The translations under genes were made by a program, and so were the position numbers. The notes below the pieces were generated by a model that saw only the letters and a list, made by a program, of their open reading frames with translations, had not been told where the DNA came from and did not search any database. Below are positions 1 to 7,231 of a DNA stretch of 23,286 nucleotides, one piece after another (within the stretch, counting starts at the first letter, position 1; each line of letters opens with the position of its first letter). The DNA comes from JOPF136 sp035517515. GTDB taxonomy: Bacteria; Acidobacteriota; Terriglobia; Acidiferrales; UBA7541. Where the stretch lies: the NCBI GenBank assembly GCA_035517515.1, contig DATIYQ010000278.1:1-23286 (forward strand), given 5' to 3'.

Positions 1-145
1 GATTGATTCCGATTCCATGAGCTCGTTCTGGCATACCCCGCAGGACACCCTGGACAAAGTGAGTCCTCGCAGCCTGGCCATCATCGGCCATGTGCTCATC
101 GAGTCCTTGCCGCAGATCGAAAAGAAGGCTCGCCCGCCCGCCTAG
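1..145 (+). CDS. C-terminal end of an M28-family metallopeptidase (5' truncated)
   Basis: The frame starting at base 2 is open from the window edge to a TAG at 143-145 and gives 47 residues. The text FWHTPQDTLDKVSPRSLAII is the usual C-terminal block of M28 (aminopeptidase / glutaminyl cyclotransferase-like) zinc peptidases, where the histidine of the 'HTPxDT' motif belongs to the active-site metal shell. The remaining tail (ESLPQIEKKARPPA) is ordinary for the family. The catalytic Asp/Glu residues and any signal peptide lie outside the window, so substrate and location cannot be judged. Family members in this phylum are commonly exported; that is family knowledge and not seen here. The TAG stop continues directly into a short dispersed hairpin (see the repeat at 142-156). 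Confidence 0.75.
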   Translation, partial: IDSDSMSSFWHTPQDTLDKVSPRSLAIIGHVLIESLPQIEKKARPPA

Positions 146-156
146 GGGCGATGCTT
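142..156 (+). repeat. Short dispersed element of the TGCTTG-loop family abutting a stop codon
   Basis: CTAGGGGCGATGCTTGTCGC begins at the stop codon of the peptidase. It matches the block at 5191-5211 (cgTAGGGGCGcTGCTTGcCGC) at most positions. GCGA-TGCT-TGTCGC gives a weak hairpin. The similarity to elements at 5191, 5245, 7592 and 7697 is read directly; calling them one family is inference. Confidence 0.45.
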
Positions 157-273
157 GTCGCAGATCCTGATGCAGAAAGGGCTGCGCCCGTCTTCCGCCG
201 ATCATCGAACTCGGGCGATGGAGTGGACCCCCGCCTGCAATCCGAAAGAACTCGCTGCGCGCCCACCCTGAAG

Positions 274-302
274 TTGACAGCCGCCGGGGCCCGGCGTACC
301 TT
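274..302 (+). promoter_or_regulatory. Probable sigma70-type promoter of the cupin gene
   Basis: A perfect -35 box TTGACA (274-279) is followed by a 17-base spacer and TACCTT (297-302) as a weak -10. Transcription would begin near 309, just ahead of an AGGAGG ribosome site (321-326) and the ATG at 331. Box match, spacing and position all fit. Confidence 0.55.
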
Positions 303-330
303 TCGCATCGTTCGAAGCGCAGGAGGGAGT

Positions 331-1119
331 ATGAAGCCGATTTACGTGACCGCGGCGCTGGCCGCGACTTTGCTTTACAGCGCGCAGGGCCTTTCCGGCG
401 GGCCCGGACAGTCGGCGCCACCTGCCACTCCGGTGGCCGTCAAGGACGAGCCCCACCACCACCTGCTGCTCGAAAACGATTACGTCCGTGCCTATCGTTT
501 CGAGCTGGCACCCCACTCTGCCACCCTGCTCCATCTCCACCCCTTGCCCTACATCGGCGTCGCGCTGGGCGCCGCGGACTACGTGAACGCCGTCCAGGGC
601 AAACCGGAGACCCATGCCACCCTCGAAGACGCTCAGATTAGCTATTCCAAAGGTGGCTTTGCTCACGTGGTGCGCACGGATACGGACTCGCGCTTCTACA
701 ACTTCACCATCGAGCTGCTGAAACCGCAGGGCGCCCCACGCAACCGCTGCGTCAAGGTGATTGCGGACGCGCCGCTCGATTGCCCCGTGGAAGCCGCTGG
801 CAAGCCCGCTGCCGGCATGCCCGCCTTTGAAACCGATGAAATGCTGCTCCAGCTCCACGGCGTGCCCGGGGGCGCCACTTCCCGGCTCGAGGCGGCCTTC
901 ACGCCTCGCCTGATTCTCGTCTTGGAAGATTCTGAGGTCAGCATCGAAGAGCACGGCTCAAAAGCCAAAAAACTGCACGGCGGAGAAGCCTACTGGCTCC
1001 CGGCGGGGTCCGCGGCCGAGGTGGTGAATCTCGCCAAGGAAAAAACCACGGGGAAGGGAAAAGACAAAACCACGGAAGAGCCCAAGTTCGCCCGGCTCTA
1101 CATCCTCGTCTTAAAATAA
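331..1119 (+). CDS. Exported cupin-like protein of unknown function
   Basis: The product has 262 residues. The start at 331 is chosen because AGGAGG lies five bases upstream and the protein then opens with a signal-peptide-like segment (basic MKP, then a hydrophobic stretch to about residue 22); earlier in-frame starts would bury that signal. The first cupin-like barrel covers about residues 40-130. It has an HLH pair (H68, H70) and H112, which could bind a metal ion as in the RmlC/cupin superfamily. A second, weaker cupin-like half follows (about 178-262) and is interrupted by a lysine/threonine-rich loop (KEKTTGKGKDKTTEE, from about residue 235). No enzyme motif allows a reaction to be named. 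It is followed by 174 bases of spacer and a convergent gene, so it is probably transcribed alone. The cupin call rests on pattern and predicted strands, not on a search. Confidence 0.65.
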   Translation: MKPIYVTAALAATLLYSAQGLSGGPGQSAPPATPVAVKDEPHHHLLLENDYVRAYRFELAPHSATLLHLHPLPYIGVALGAADYVNAVQGKPETHATLEDAQISYSKGGFAHVVRTDTDSRFYNFTIELLKPQGAPRNRCVKVIADAPLDCPVEAAGKPAAGMPAFETDEMLLQLHGVPGGATSRLEAAFTPRLILVLEDSEVSIEEHGSKAKKLHGGEAYWLPAGSAAEVVNLAKEKTTGKGKDKTTEEPKFARLYILVLK

Positions 1120-1210
1120 CCTTCAAATAGCCGTGCGCCGCAAACCATTTCCCACTCACTCCAGTTTGCCCCCAGGCGCCCGTTAATCCGAACCCTGGCG
1201 GTTGGTGCCG

Positions 1211-1232
1211 GGGTGAGGAACCTGCTTGTTCC
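1211..1232. repeat. Short hairpin in the convergent spacer 1120-1293
   Basis: GGAAC (1217-1221) pairs with GTTCC (1228-1232) around the loop CTGCTT. The loop resembles that of the GTAGGGGCG-type elements elsewhere in the window, while the stem differs. The rest of the 1120-1293 spacer holds nothing I can recognise. Confidence 0.4.
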
Positions 1233-1293
1233 GGCGCATGCGCGCAATCCCGGCTCCGCTCAAAACGCTCCGCGGGAAATTTCCTGGCTCCGG

Positions 1294-2151
1294 CTAAGCT
1301 TTCTGCCCCCCGCCGAAGTCCGCCGCCATCCTACGGTGCCAGTTCTCGTCATCGCTCGCGTGCAAATCCACCCAGGCTTCGTCCGTAAATTTCCCTCGCC
1401 ACTCGAGGAAGGGTACCGCATCGGGACCCACCGGATGGCGCAGTTGCCAGGTCTCGCTCTCCGCGATTTCCAGAATTTTTCGCGCCACCAGCGAGGGTGG
1501 TACCGGATTTTTCAGCGAGTTCGTGAATAGCTCCGCAAAGCGCTCCCGCTGCCGATAGTTGGATTTTGCCCCGGCGTATTCAATGCGCCGCGCCATCGCG
1601 GTATCAATGATCCCCGGCTCTACGATGGCCACGCGCACCCCAAACGTCTTCATTTCGCCGGCCAGCCCTTCGCTGAGCGCTTCCAGCGCCCACTTCGAGG
1701 CCATGTAGGCCGTGAGCGGCGGATTGGAAATGCGCCCGGCAACCGAGCTCACGTTGATGATGCACCCGCTGCCTCGCTTCCGCATGTGCGGCGCCAGAGC
1801 TTGAATGCAGCGCAGCGCTCCGAAATAGTTGGTTTCCATCGCCGCGCGGAACTCCGCCAGCGGAAGCTCCTCCACCGACCCGGCCCGCTCGATGCCCGCG
1901 TTGTTCACCAGCACCTCGATGGGGCCATGCTCGTGGACGGCAGCGATCGCTTGGCGCACCGATTGGTCCGAGTCCACATCCATCGCTGACACTGTGATCG
2001 GCAGGTTTTCCGCCTTGGCCCGCTGCGCCAGCTCCGGAGCCTGGCCCGGCTGCCGCATCGTGGCGAAAACTTTATGCCCGGCGCGTCCAAAAGCCAGGGC
2101 CGTCTCCAAACCAATCCCCTTGCTGGTTCCTGTGATGAATACGGATGCCAT
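1294..2151 (-). CDS. Short-chain dehydrogenase/reductase (classical SDR)
   Basis: The product has 285 residues, a normal length for a classical SDR, and is probably a cytoplasmic NAD(P)-dependent oxidoreductase. The Rossmann glycine motif TGTSKGIG is at residues 7-14, the NNAG motif at 83-86, and the catalytic Ser136, Tyr149 and Lys153 (NVSS...YMASK) have the expected spacing. The PG motif after the last core strand (VEPGIIDT) is also present. The start at 2149-2151 directly precedes the Rossmann fold and has GGGAGG upstream on the minus strand; longer in-frame openings add only unrelated residues. The region after TGTSKG lacks an obvious acidic residue that would fix NAD over NADP. The substrate is unknown. 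The gene diverges from a Tat-exported aminotransferase-like gene, with 126 bases between start codons. Confidence 0.88.
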   Translation of the reverse strand: MASVFITGTSKGIGLETALAFGRAGHKVFATMRQPGQAPELAQRAKAENLPITVSAMDVDSDQSVRQAIAAVHEHGPIEVLVNNAGIERAGSVEELPLAEFRAAMETNYFGALRCIQALAPHMRKRGSGCIINVSSVAGRISNPPLTAYMASKWALEALSEGLAGEMKTFGVRVAIVEPGIIDTAMARRIEYAGAKSNYRQRERFAELFTNSLKNPVPPSLVARKILEIAESETWQLRHPVGPDAVPFLEWRGKFTDEAWVDLHASDDENWHRRMAADFGGGQKA

Positions 2152-2169
2152 CGATCGCTCCCTCCCCCC

Positions 2170-2186
2170 GCAACCAGTCCGGTTGC
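2170..2186. promoter_or_regulatory. Inverted repeat in the SDR / aminotransferase divergent spacer
   Basis: GCAACC (2170-2175) and GGTTGC (2181-2186) form a perfect six-base inverted repeat with a five-base centre. It lies between the SDR start and a TACAAT-like -10 on the minus strand (2195-2200). This position would suit an operator or a 5'-leader hairpin of the SDR mRNA. No matching regulator is visible nearby. Confidence 0.35.
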
Positions 2187-2277
2187 GGACAGGGATTGTA
2201 CCCCGCTCCTGCTGCACAAACGCCCCCAGGTTTGAGGTATCCTTGCCGCGCAACGGAACCACCTGGGGATTACACCT

Positions 2278-3534
2278 ATGCCTGCCACCGTTAGCCGTCG
2301 TGAGTTTCTGCGTGGTGCGGAAGCCATCGCCATGGCCGGCTTCCTCAACCGCGCCTACGCGGGTGTCGCGCCGCGCGACCTGGCCTCCGACGAAGACTTC
2401 TGGGCCCGCATTCGTGGCGCCTACGTTTGCGATCCGAAAATCCTCAACCTCAATAATGGGGGCGTGGCGCCGGCCCCCTCCCCGGTTCTCGACGCGGAAA
2501 TCGAGGCCATCCGCTACAGCAACCTGCTCCCCGCCTACCGCATGTGGCACGACCTGGAGCCCGACATCGAAAAGGTCCGCAAGAAGCTGGCGAGCATGTG
2601 GGCCGCCGATCCCGAGTGCATCGCCATCACCCGCAACGCCAGCGAATCACTGCAAATCGCCCAGTTCGGCATCGACCTCCGCCCGGGCGACGAAGTTCTC
2701 CTCACCAGTCAGGACTATCCCCGCATGATTACCACCTGGCAGCAGCGCGAGCGGCGGGAAAGGATTGTCCTCAAGCAACTGGATTTCGCCGTTCCGGTCG
2801 GCAATCCCGCGGATCTCGTCCGCCTCTACGAGCAGGCCATCACCCCGCGCACCCGCGTGATCCACGTCTCTCAGGTCATCTTCATGACCGGCCAGATTCT
2901 CCCCGTCCGCGAGATTTGCGCCTTGGCCCGCTCCCGCGGCATCACCAGCATCGTGGATGGCGCCCATGCCTTTGCCCACGTGCCCTTTCAGTTCTCCGAT
3001 CTGGATTGCGACTTCTACGGCGCCAGCCTCCACAAGTGGCTCTCCGCCCCCATCGGCACCGGCATGCTCTATGTCCGCAAAGACCGCATCGAGAAGCACT
3101 GGGCGCTCATGGCCGCTCCCACTTCCATGGACAAGGACATCCGCAAGTTCGAGGAAATCGGCACCCACCCCGCCGCCATGCACAATGCCACGCTCCAGGC
3201 GCTTGAGTTCCACGAACAAATTGGCGCCGAACGAAAATTCGAGCGCTTCCGCTACCTCAAGAACCGCTGGGCCGAGCGTCTGGGTAACCTTCCCGGCGCC
3301 CGCATGCTGGTGGGACTGGGGCCGGAACAGTCCGGTGCCTTCGGCACCATCCATTTCGACTCCATCGAACCCGCAAAACTGGGTGACGCGCTCTTCTCTC
3401 AGCACAACATTTTCGTCACCCCCATCACCGGCCCCGGGATCAGCGGCATCCGGGTCAGCGCCAATGTCTACACTTCCGTTGAGGAGATTGATCGCTTCTG
3501 CTCCGCGGTGGAAGCCATCGTCTCCCGCGCCTGA
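2278..3534 (+). CDS. Tat-exported class V aminotransferase / isopenicillin-N-epimerase-like PLP protein
   Basis: The product has 418 residues. The N-terminus has a twin-arginine motif (SRREFLRG, residues 6-13), a hydrophobic stretch and an alanine-rich cleavage region near residue 28, so export in folded form is likely. The rest is a fold-type I PLP domain: TRNASESLQ (about 118-126) contacts phosphate, VDGAHAF contains Asp227 and His230 that stack and hold the cofactor, and SLHKW supplies the Schiff-base Lys253. This pattern belongs to the class V group with isopenicillin N epimerase and cysteine desulfurase-like enzymes. The substrate is not predictable. The ATG at 2278 has only a weak ribosome site (CTGGGGA), but it is the start that gives the Tat signal. 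The stop codon sits in the loop of a GC hairpin (CCCGCG 3524-3529 / CGCGGG 3535-3540) without a T run. Confidence 0.85.
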   Translation: MPATVSRREFLRGAEAIAMAGFLNRAYAGVAPRDLASDEDFWARIRGAYVCDPKILNLNNGGVAPAPSPVLDAEIEAIRYSNLLPAYRMWHDLEPDIEKVRKKLASMWAADPECIAITRNASESLQIAQFGIDLRPGDEVLLTSQDYPRMITTWQQRERRERIVLKQLDFAVPVGNPADLVRLYEQAITPRTRVIHVSQVIFMTGQILPVREICALARSRGITSIVDGAHAFAHVPFQFSDLDCDFYGASLHKWLSAPIGTGMLYVRKDRIEKHWALMAAPTSMDKDIRKFEEIGTHPAAMHNATLQALEFHEQIGAERKFERFRYLKNRWAERLGNLPGARMLVGLGPEQSGAFGTIHFDSIEPAKLGDALFSQHNIFVTPITGPGISGIRVSANVYTSVEEIDRFCSAVEAIVSRA

Positions 3535-3553
3535 CGCGGGCCTCGGCCGTAAA

Positions 3554-3582
3554 TTGACCTGCACCGGAGCCTTTGCTAGAGT
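3554..3582 (+). promoter_or_regulatory. Probable sigma70-type promoter of the aldehyde dehydrogenase gene
   Basis: TTGACC (3554-3559), a 17-base spacer and TAGAGT (3577-3582) form a good -35/-10 pair about 75 bases before the ATG at 3659. The gene can therefore be transcribed independently of the aminotransferase. Confidence 0.5.
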
Positions 3583-3658
3583 CGTGCATTCCGCGCGCAA
3601 TTCCTGCCTTTCCATCCAGCAGGCTTCGCAGAGCGCCGCGCCCGGTCGGAGGAAAATT

Positions 3659-5179
3659 ATGGCCACCACTGTTGCTCCCAAGCTTTACAAAAACTACATC
3701 GGCGGTGAATGGGTAGATGCGCGCGGTGGCTCCGCCATTGAGAATCGCAACCCGGCCAACACCGACGATCTCGCCGGCATGTTCCCAGCCTCCACCGCTG
3801 AAGATGTCGCCGCGGCCGTGGACGCTGCCGCCGAGGCTTACAAGACATGGCGCCTCGTGCCCGCCCCCAAACGCGCCGAACTCCTCTTCCGTGCCGCCGA
3901 ATTGCTCGTGCGCCGCAAGGAGGAATTCTCGCGCGATATGACCCGCGAAATGGGCAAGGTCCTGGCGGAGACACGCGGCGACGTCCAGGAAGCCATTGAC
4001 ATGACCTACTACATGGCCGGCGAGGGACGCCGCCAGTTCGGAAAAACCACGCCCTCGGAGCTGCCCAACAAGGCGGCCATGTGCGTCCGCCAGCCCCTGG
4101 GAGTCTGCGGCCTGATCACTCCCTGGAATTTTCCCATGGCCATCCCCTCCTGGAAGACCATGCCCGCGCTGGTCCTTGGCAACACCGTGGTCATCAAACC
4201 TGCCCAGGAAACGCCGCTTTCCGTTTACAACATGCTCGAGGTTTTGAACGAAGCGGGAGTGCCGCGCGGCGTGGTCAATCTGGTCTCCGGCGCGGGCAGC
4301 ACCTGCGGCCCCGCCATGCTGAAAAATTCCGGCGTCAAAGCGGTCAGTTTTACCGGCTCTACGGAAGTGGGCATTCTGGTGGGAGAGGAATGTGCCCCGC
4401 TGCTTCGCCCCTGCCACCTCGAGCTCGGCGGCAAAAACATCATCCTGGTGATGGACGATGCCAACCTGGACCTGGCCGTGGACGGCTGCATCTGGGGCGG
4501 CTTCGGCACCTCCGGACAGCGCTGCACCGCCGCCAGCCGCGTGGGCGTGCACAAGAAAATCTACCGCGAATTTCTGGACCGTTTTACCGCGCGCGCCAAA
4601 TCCCTCAAAGTCGGCGACGGCCTCGATCCCGCCTCGGAAATGGGCCCGGTAATCAGCAAGAAGCAGCTCGACACCGTGATGTCCTACGTGCAGATTGGAA
4701 CGAACGAAGGTGCAAAACTCGCTGCGGGCGGCCATCGTCTCCAGGGTGGGCCCTGGGCCAAGGGCTGGTTCCACGAGCCCACCATCTTTGCGGACGTGGA
4801 CCCCGGCATGCGCATCGCCCAGGAAGAAATCTTCGGGCCGGTCGTCTCCGTCATTCCCGTTGATGGACTCGCGCACGCGGTGGATGTGGCCAACGGCGTC
4901 AAGTACGGGCTTAGCTCCGCCATTTACACCCGCAACGTCAACGCCGCATTTTCTGCCATGCGCGACCTGCACACCGGCATTGTCTACGTCAACGCCCCCA
5001 CCATCGGCGCGGAAACCCATTTGCCCTTCGGCGGCACCAAGCAGACCGGCAACGGCCACCGCGAATCCGGCGACGCCGCCCTGGATTTTTATTCCGAATG
5101 GAAAACGATCTACGTGGATTACTCGGATCGCTTGCAGCGCGCGCAAATTGACACCGGCAATCTCGGCCCCGCGGAGTAG
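3659..5179 (+). CDS. NAD(P)-dependent aldehyde dehydrogenase
   Basis: The product has 506 residues, typical of the ALDH superfamily, and oxidises an aldehyde to the carboxylate in the cytoplasm. Visible motifs are TPWNFP with the oxyanion Asn157, VIKPA with the cofactor-binding Lys180, FTGSTEVG (231-238), ELGGKN with general-base Glu255, and GQRCTA with catalytic Cys289. The late block ETHLPFGGTKQTGNGHRESG is characteristic of a bacterial subgroup that includes 2-oxoglutarate-semialdehyde dehydrogenases, but I cannot fix the substrate from motifs alone. The ATG at 3659 follows GGAGGA (3648-3653) and the N-terminus then aligns with family norms (KNYIGGEWVDA); an upstream in-frame extension only reads through the aminotransferase out of frame. 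The last codons and the TAG stop lie inside the first unit of a 54-base tandem repeat. Confidence 0.93.
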   Translation: MATTVAPKLYKNYIGGEWVDARGGSAIENRNPANTDDLAGMFPASTAEDVAAAVDAAAEAYKTWRLVPAPKRAELLFRAAELLVRRKEEFSRDMTREMGKVLAETRGDVQEAIDMTYYMAGEGRRQFGKTTPSELPNKAAMCVRQPLGVCGLITPWNFPMAIPSWKTMPALVLGNTVVIKPAQETPLSVYNMLEVLNEAGVPRGVVNLVSGAGSTCGPAMLKNSGVKAVSFTGSTEVGILVGEECAPLLRPCHLELGGKNIILVMDDANLDLAVDGCIWGGFGTSGQRCTAASRVGVHKKIYREFLDRFTARAKSLKVGDGLDPASEMGPVISKKQLDTVMSYVQIGTNEGAKLAAGGHRLQGGPWAKGWFHEPTIFADVDPGMRIAQEEIFGPVVSVIPVDGLAHAVDVANGVKYGLSSAIYTRNVNAAFSAMRDLHTGIVYVNAPTIGAETHLPFGGTKQTGNGHRESGDAALDFYSEWKTIYVDYSDRLQRAQIDTGNLGPAE

Positions 5180-5266
5180 CGGGGCACGCCCGTAGGGGCG
5201 CTGCTTGCCGCGCCCGTCGCCCCCGCGGAGTGGCCCGCAAGGCCCGTAGGAGCGCTGCTCGCTTCA
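5167..5266 (+). repeat. Two-unit tandem repeat (54-base period) overlapping a stop codon
   Basis: The block CCCCGCGGAGT begins at 5167 and again at 5221, and both units later contain CCCGTAGG and GCGCTGCT at the same offset. Overall identity is roughly three in four by eye. The first unit includes the last three codons and the TAG of the aldehyde dehydrogenase. Each unit carries a TGCTTG- or TGCTCG-loop element (5191-5215, 5245-5264). Unit 1 can fold with GGGCG (5196-5200) against CGCCC (5211-5215). Confidence 0.6.
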
Positions 5267-5285
5267 CCAGGATTTGGCCTTCGCA

Positions 5286-5373
5286 GGGCGGGTGTCCCGC
5301 GTCGGCCAAAGCCTTGCGCGGTTCGCGGGAATTCGTGAAACGGAGAGAATCGCAGCCGGCGCGGCACGCCGGC
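5286..5373. repeat. Further short hairpins in the spacer before the first PPK2 gene
   Basis: GCGGG-TGT-CCCGC lies at 5288-5300, and a perfect seven-base stem GCCGGCG (5355-5361) / CGCCGGC (5367-5373) lies ten bases before the PPK2 ATG. The second hairpin could affect initiation of the downstream gene. No promoter was recognised in 5180-5382. Confidence 0.45.
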
Positions 5374-5382
5374 CCAACCGTA

Positions 5383-6231
5383 ATGCTCGAACAGCTCGAT
5401 CTCGGCAAATCGCTCAGCAAGGCCGCCAGCGCCTCGCGCCTGAAAAGCCTGCAAAACCGCCTGCGCCTGCTCCAATACGCGATACAGGAAGCGGCTGTCC
5501 CGGTAATCGTCTGCGTTGAAGGCTGGAACGCCTGTGGCCGCGGCGAAGTCATCAAGAAACTTTCCGAGCTGCTGGACCCGCGGCTCTATCAAGTGGTTCG
5601 CGGCCATCCCCCCTCGCCCCTTGAGGCCCGCTACCATTTCCTGTGGCGCTATCAGATCGCTCTTCCGCGCGATGGAGAGATGCTGGTCTTCGACCACTCC
5701 TGGTACGCGCGCGTCCTTGAGGATCGCTGTGACCGCCTGGTCAAAAAAAAGGACTGGCGCCAGGCCTACTCCCAAATCAACGAATTTGAGCGCTGGCTGA
5801 TTGACGGCGGCGCCGTGCTGCTGAAATTCTGGATGCACATCTCGCGCAAGGAACAGCAGCGGCGCTACCGCGCCTATCGCAAGGACCCCCTGCTGCGCTG
5901 GAAGCTCACCCGCGAATATCAGCGCCAGCACAAGCATTACGGCCGCTGGGTCAAAGCCATCGAGGCCATGCTCACCCAGTGCAACCCGGCCTATGCGCCG
6001 TGGACTCTGGTCGAGGCCGAAGATCTCCACTGGGCCAGGGTAAAGGTGCTGGATACGGTTGTGAACCGGCTGGAACAGGCGCTGCAACTTCCCGCGCCAA
6101 AATCCGCGCAGCGCACCCCGGCCCCCGCCAGTTCTCACCAGAAGCAAACGAAGCGCCGCCCGGTCTCCAGGCGGGGCAAAAAAGTCATCCCCATGCAGCC
6201 GGAGGAATCCGTTGAGTGGCGCGAAGAATAG
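5383..6231 (+). CDS. Degenerate PPK2-family protein (N-half-like of polyphosphate:AMP phosphotransferase)
   Basis: The product has 282 residues. PPK2 enzymes are P-loop proteins that move phosphate between polyphosphate and nucleotides. The family frame is clear: the P-loop block at 46-55, LDPR (64-67), FLWRY (86-90), the lid block FDHSWYARVLEDR (103-115), the KFW strand (148-150) and the late APWTLVEAED segment. Key residues have changed. The canonical EGxDAAGKGG reads EGWNACGRGE, so Asp49 is Asn and the P-loop Lys53 is Arg; the lid FDRS reads FDHS (His105). This copy is therefore probably weak or inactive as a phosphotransferase. A basic tail (KRRPVSRRGKK) ends it. The ATG at 5383 is preferred because residues from 5230 lie in spacer repeats and look non-coding; the ribosome site is poor. 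It is in the same frame as the next PPK2 gene, separated by its TAG and 20 sense codons. Confidence 0.85.
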   Translation: MLEQLDLGKSLSKAASASRLKSLQNRLRLLQYAIQEAAVPVIVCVEGWNACGRGEVIKKLSELLDPRLYQVVRGHPPSPLEARYHFLWRYQIALPRDGEMLVFDHSWYARVLEDRCDRLVKKKDWRQAYSQINEFERWLIDGGAVLLKFWMHISRKEQQRRYRAYRKDPLLRWKLTREYQRQHKHYGRWVKAIEAMLTQCNPAYAPWTLVEAEDLHWARVKVLDTVVNRLEQALQLPAPKSAQRTPAPASSHQKQTKRRPVSRRGKKVIPMQPEESVEWREE

Positions 6232-6291
6232 TGCCGGACTGGCATTCTGGCCTGTCTCCGGGGCGCGAGGAGAAAGCCGCTAGCTGCAGCC

Positions 6292-7086
6292 ATGCATAAA
6301 TCTGACTCCAGCAATGCCCAACCAGGGCTCAGCCCCGCCGGCGTGCGCACCGTGGTCAACTCACTCACCGGCCCGGGCGGCCAGTTGGCCGCCGTCAATA
6401 TGCGCCAGCGCCTGCCTGCGCGCGACTACAAGAAAGAAACGGTAGAACTGCAGGCCCGCCTGCTCAAGGCGGAATTCGGTATCTTCCGTTGCCAGGTGCC
6501 GGTGCTCTGTCTGTTCGAGGGCTGGGACGCAGCCGGCAAGGGCGGCGCCATCAAGCGCATCGTCGCTCCTCTCGATCCTCGCGGTTTTTCCGTGGTCAGC
6601 TTTGCCGCCCCGCGCGATGAAGAGAAGGCCCATCATTACCTCTGGCGTTTCTGGAGGAATCTGCCGCGCGCCGGCCATCTCACCGTGTTCGATCGCAGCT
6701 ACTACGGCCGCGTGCTGGTGGAGCGCGTCGAGGGTTTTGCCAAGGAACGTGACTGGCGCCGTGCTTTCCAGGAAATCTATGAATTCGAGCGCCAGCAAGC
6801 CGCTTTCGGCATGGTCATTGTGAAATTCTGGCTGCACATTACCCCTGCCGAGCAGTTGAAGCGCTTCCGCGGCCGCGAGCTAGATCCCTACCGCTCCTAC
6901 AAGCTCACCGAAGAGGATTGGCGCAACCGGCAGAAGTGGGAGCCTTACACCGCGGCCGCCGAAGAAATGTTCGCGCGTACCAGCACGCCCCAGGCGCCCT
7001 GGACCATCGTGCCCGCGAACGACAAACTCTTCGCGCGCGTCGCCGTGTTGCGCACCCTGGTCGAGGCCATCGAGGCCAAGTTGTAG
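6292..7086 (+). CDS. PPK2-family polyphosphate:nucleotide phosphotransferase (canonical copy)
   Basis: The product has 264 residues. The Walker A block EGWDAAGKGG is at 76-85 with Asp79 and Lys83 intact, followed by LDPRGF, APRDEEKAHHYLWRFWRNLP, the lid FDRSYYGRVLVERVEGF (from 133) and KFWLHI. The block VLVERVEGFA with APRDEE is most like the C-terminal, catalytic half of two-domain polyphosphate:AMP phosphotransferases (class II PPK2), so making ADP from AMP plus polyphosphate is the leading guess. Other PPK2 classes use ADP or GDP, and motifs alone do not decide this. The ATG at 6292 is the only ATG before the conserved core; GAGGAG at 6267-6272 is too far upstream to be ideal. The frame is open back to the stop of the previous PPK2 gene. 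The TAG stop runs into a GTAGCCC hairpin. Confidence 0.92.
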   Translation: MHKSDSSNAQPGLSPAGVRTVVNSLTGPGGQLAAVNMRQRLPARDYKKETVELQARLLKAEFGIFRCQVPVLCLFEGWDAAGKGGAIKRIVAPLDPRGFSVVSFAAPRDEEKAHHYLWRFWRNLPRAGHLTVFDRSYYGRVLVERVEGFAKERDWRRAFQEIYEFERQQAAFGMVIVKFWLHITPAEQLKRFRGRELDPYRSYKLTEEDWRNRQKWEPYTAAAEEMFARTSTPQAPWTIVPANDKLFARVAVLRTLVEAIEAKL

Positions 7087-7106
7087 CCCGGGTGTTCAGA
7101 CTCGGG
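7084..7106 (+). repeat. Hairpin directly after the PPK2 stop codon
   Basis: The TAG stop (7084-7086) is followed at once by CCCGGGT (7087-7093), a six-base loop and ACTCGGG (7100-7106), a stem with one G-T wobble. It could end transcription or protect the 3' end, although there is no T run. The remaining spacer to 7231 shows no clear promoter. Confidence 0.45.
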
Positions 7107-7231
7107 GCACGTTTCGGTCGCGCGTGTCTTCTCGAAATCTCGCCCGTCGCGAATGAGGGATCTGCGTTGCGTCCGTTTTCCTGAAACGTGGCGGCGGTGC
7201 CCCGCCTCTAATCAGACAGGTCGGAATCGGA

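Noticed and set aside
202..954. A 250-codon open frame antisense to the cupin gene
   Set aside because: It has no motif or ribosome site; the sense frame has a promoter, AGGAGG and a signal peptide.
1829..2728. A 299-codon plus-strand frame across the SDR and aminotransferase starts
   Set aside because: Its text is S/P/R-rich and low in information, and it overlaps two well-supported genes.
3455..5146. A 563-codon open frame antisense to the aldehyde dehydrogenase
   Set aside because: It has no recognisable motif, and the sense strand has every ALDH motif; third-position GC explains the open frame.
5230..5382. An N-terminal extension of the first PPK2
   Set aside because: The added residues come from the spacer repeats and do not resemble PPK2 N-termini.
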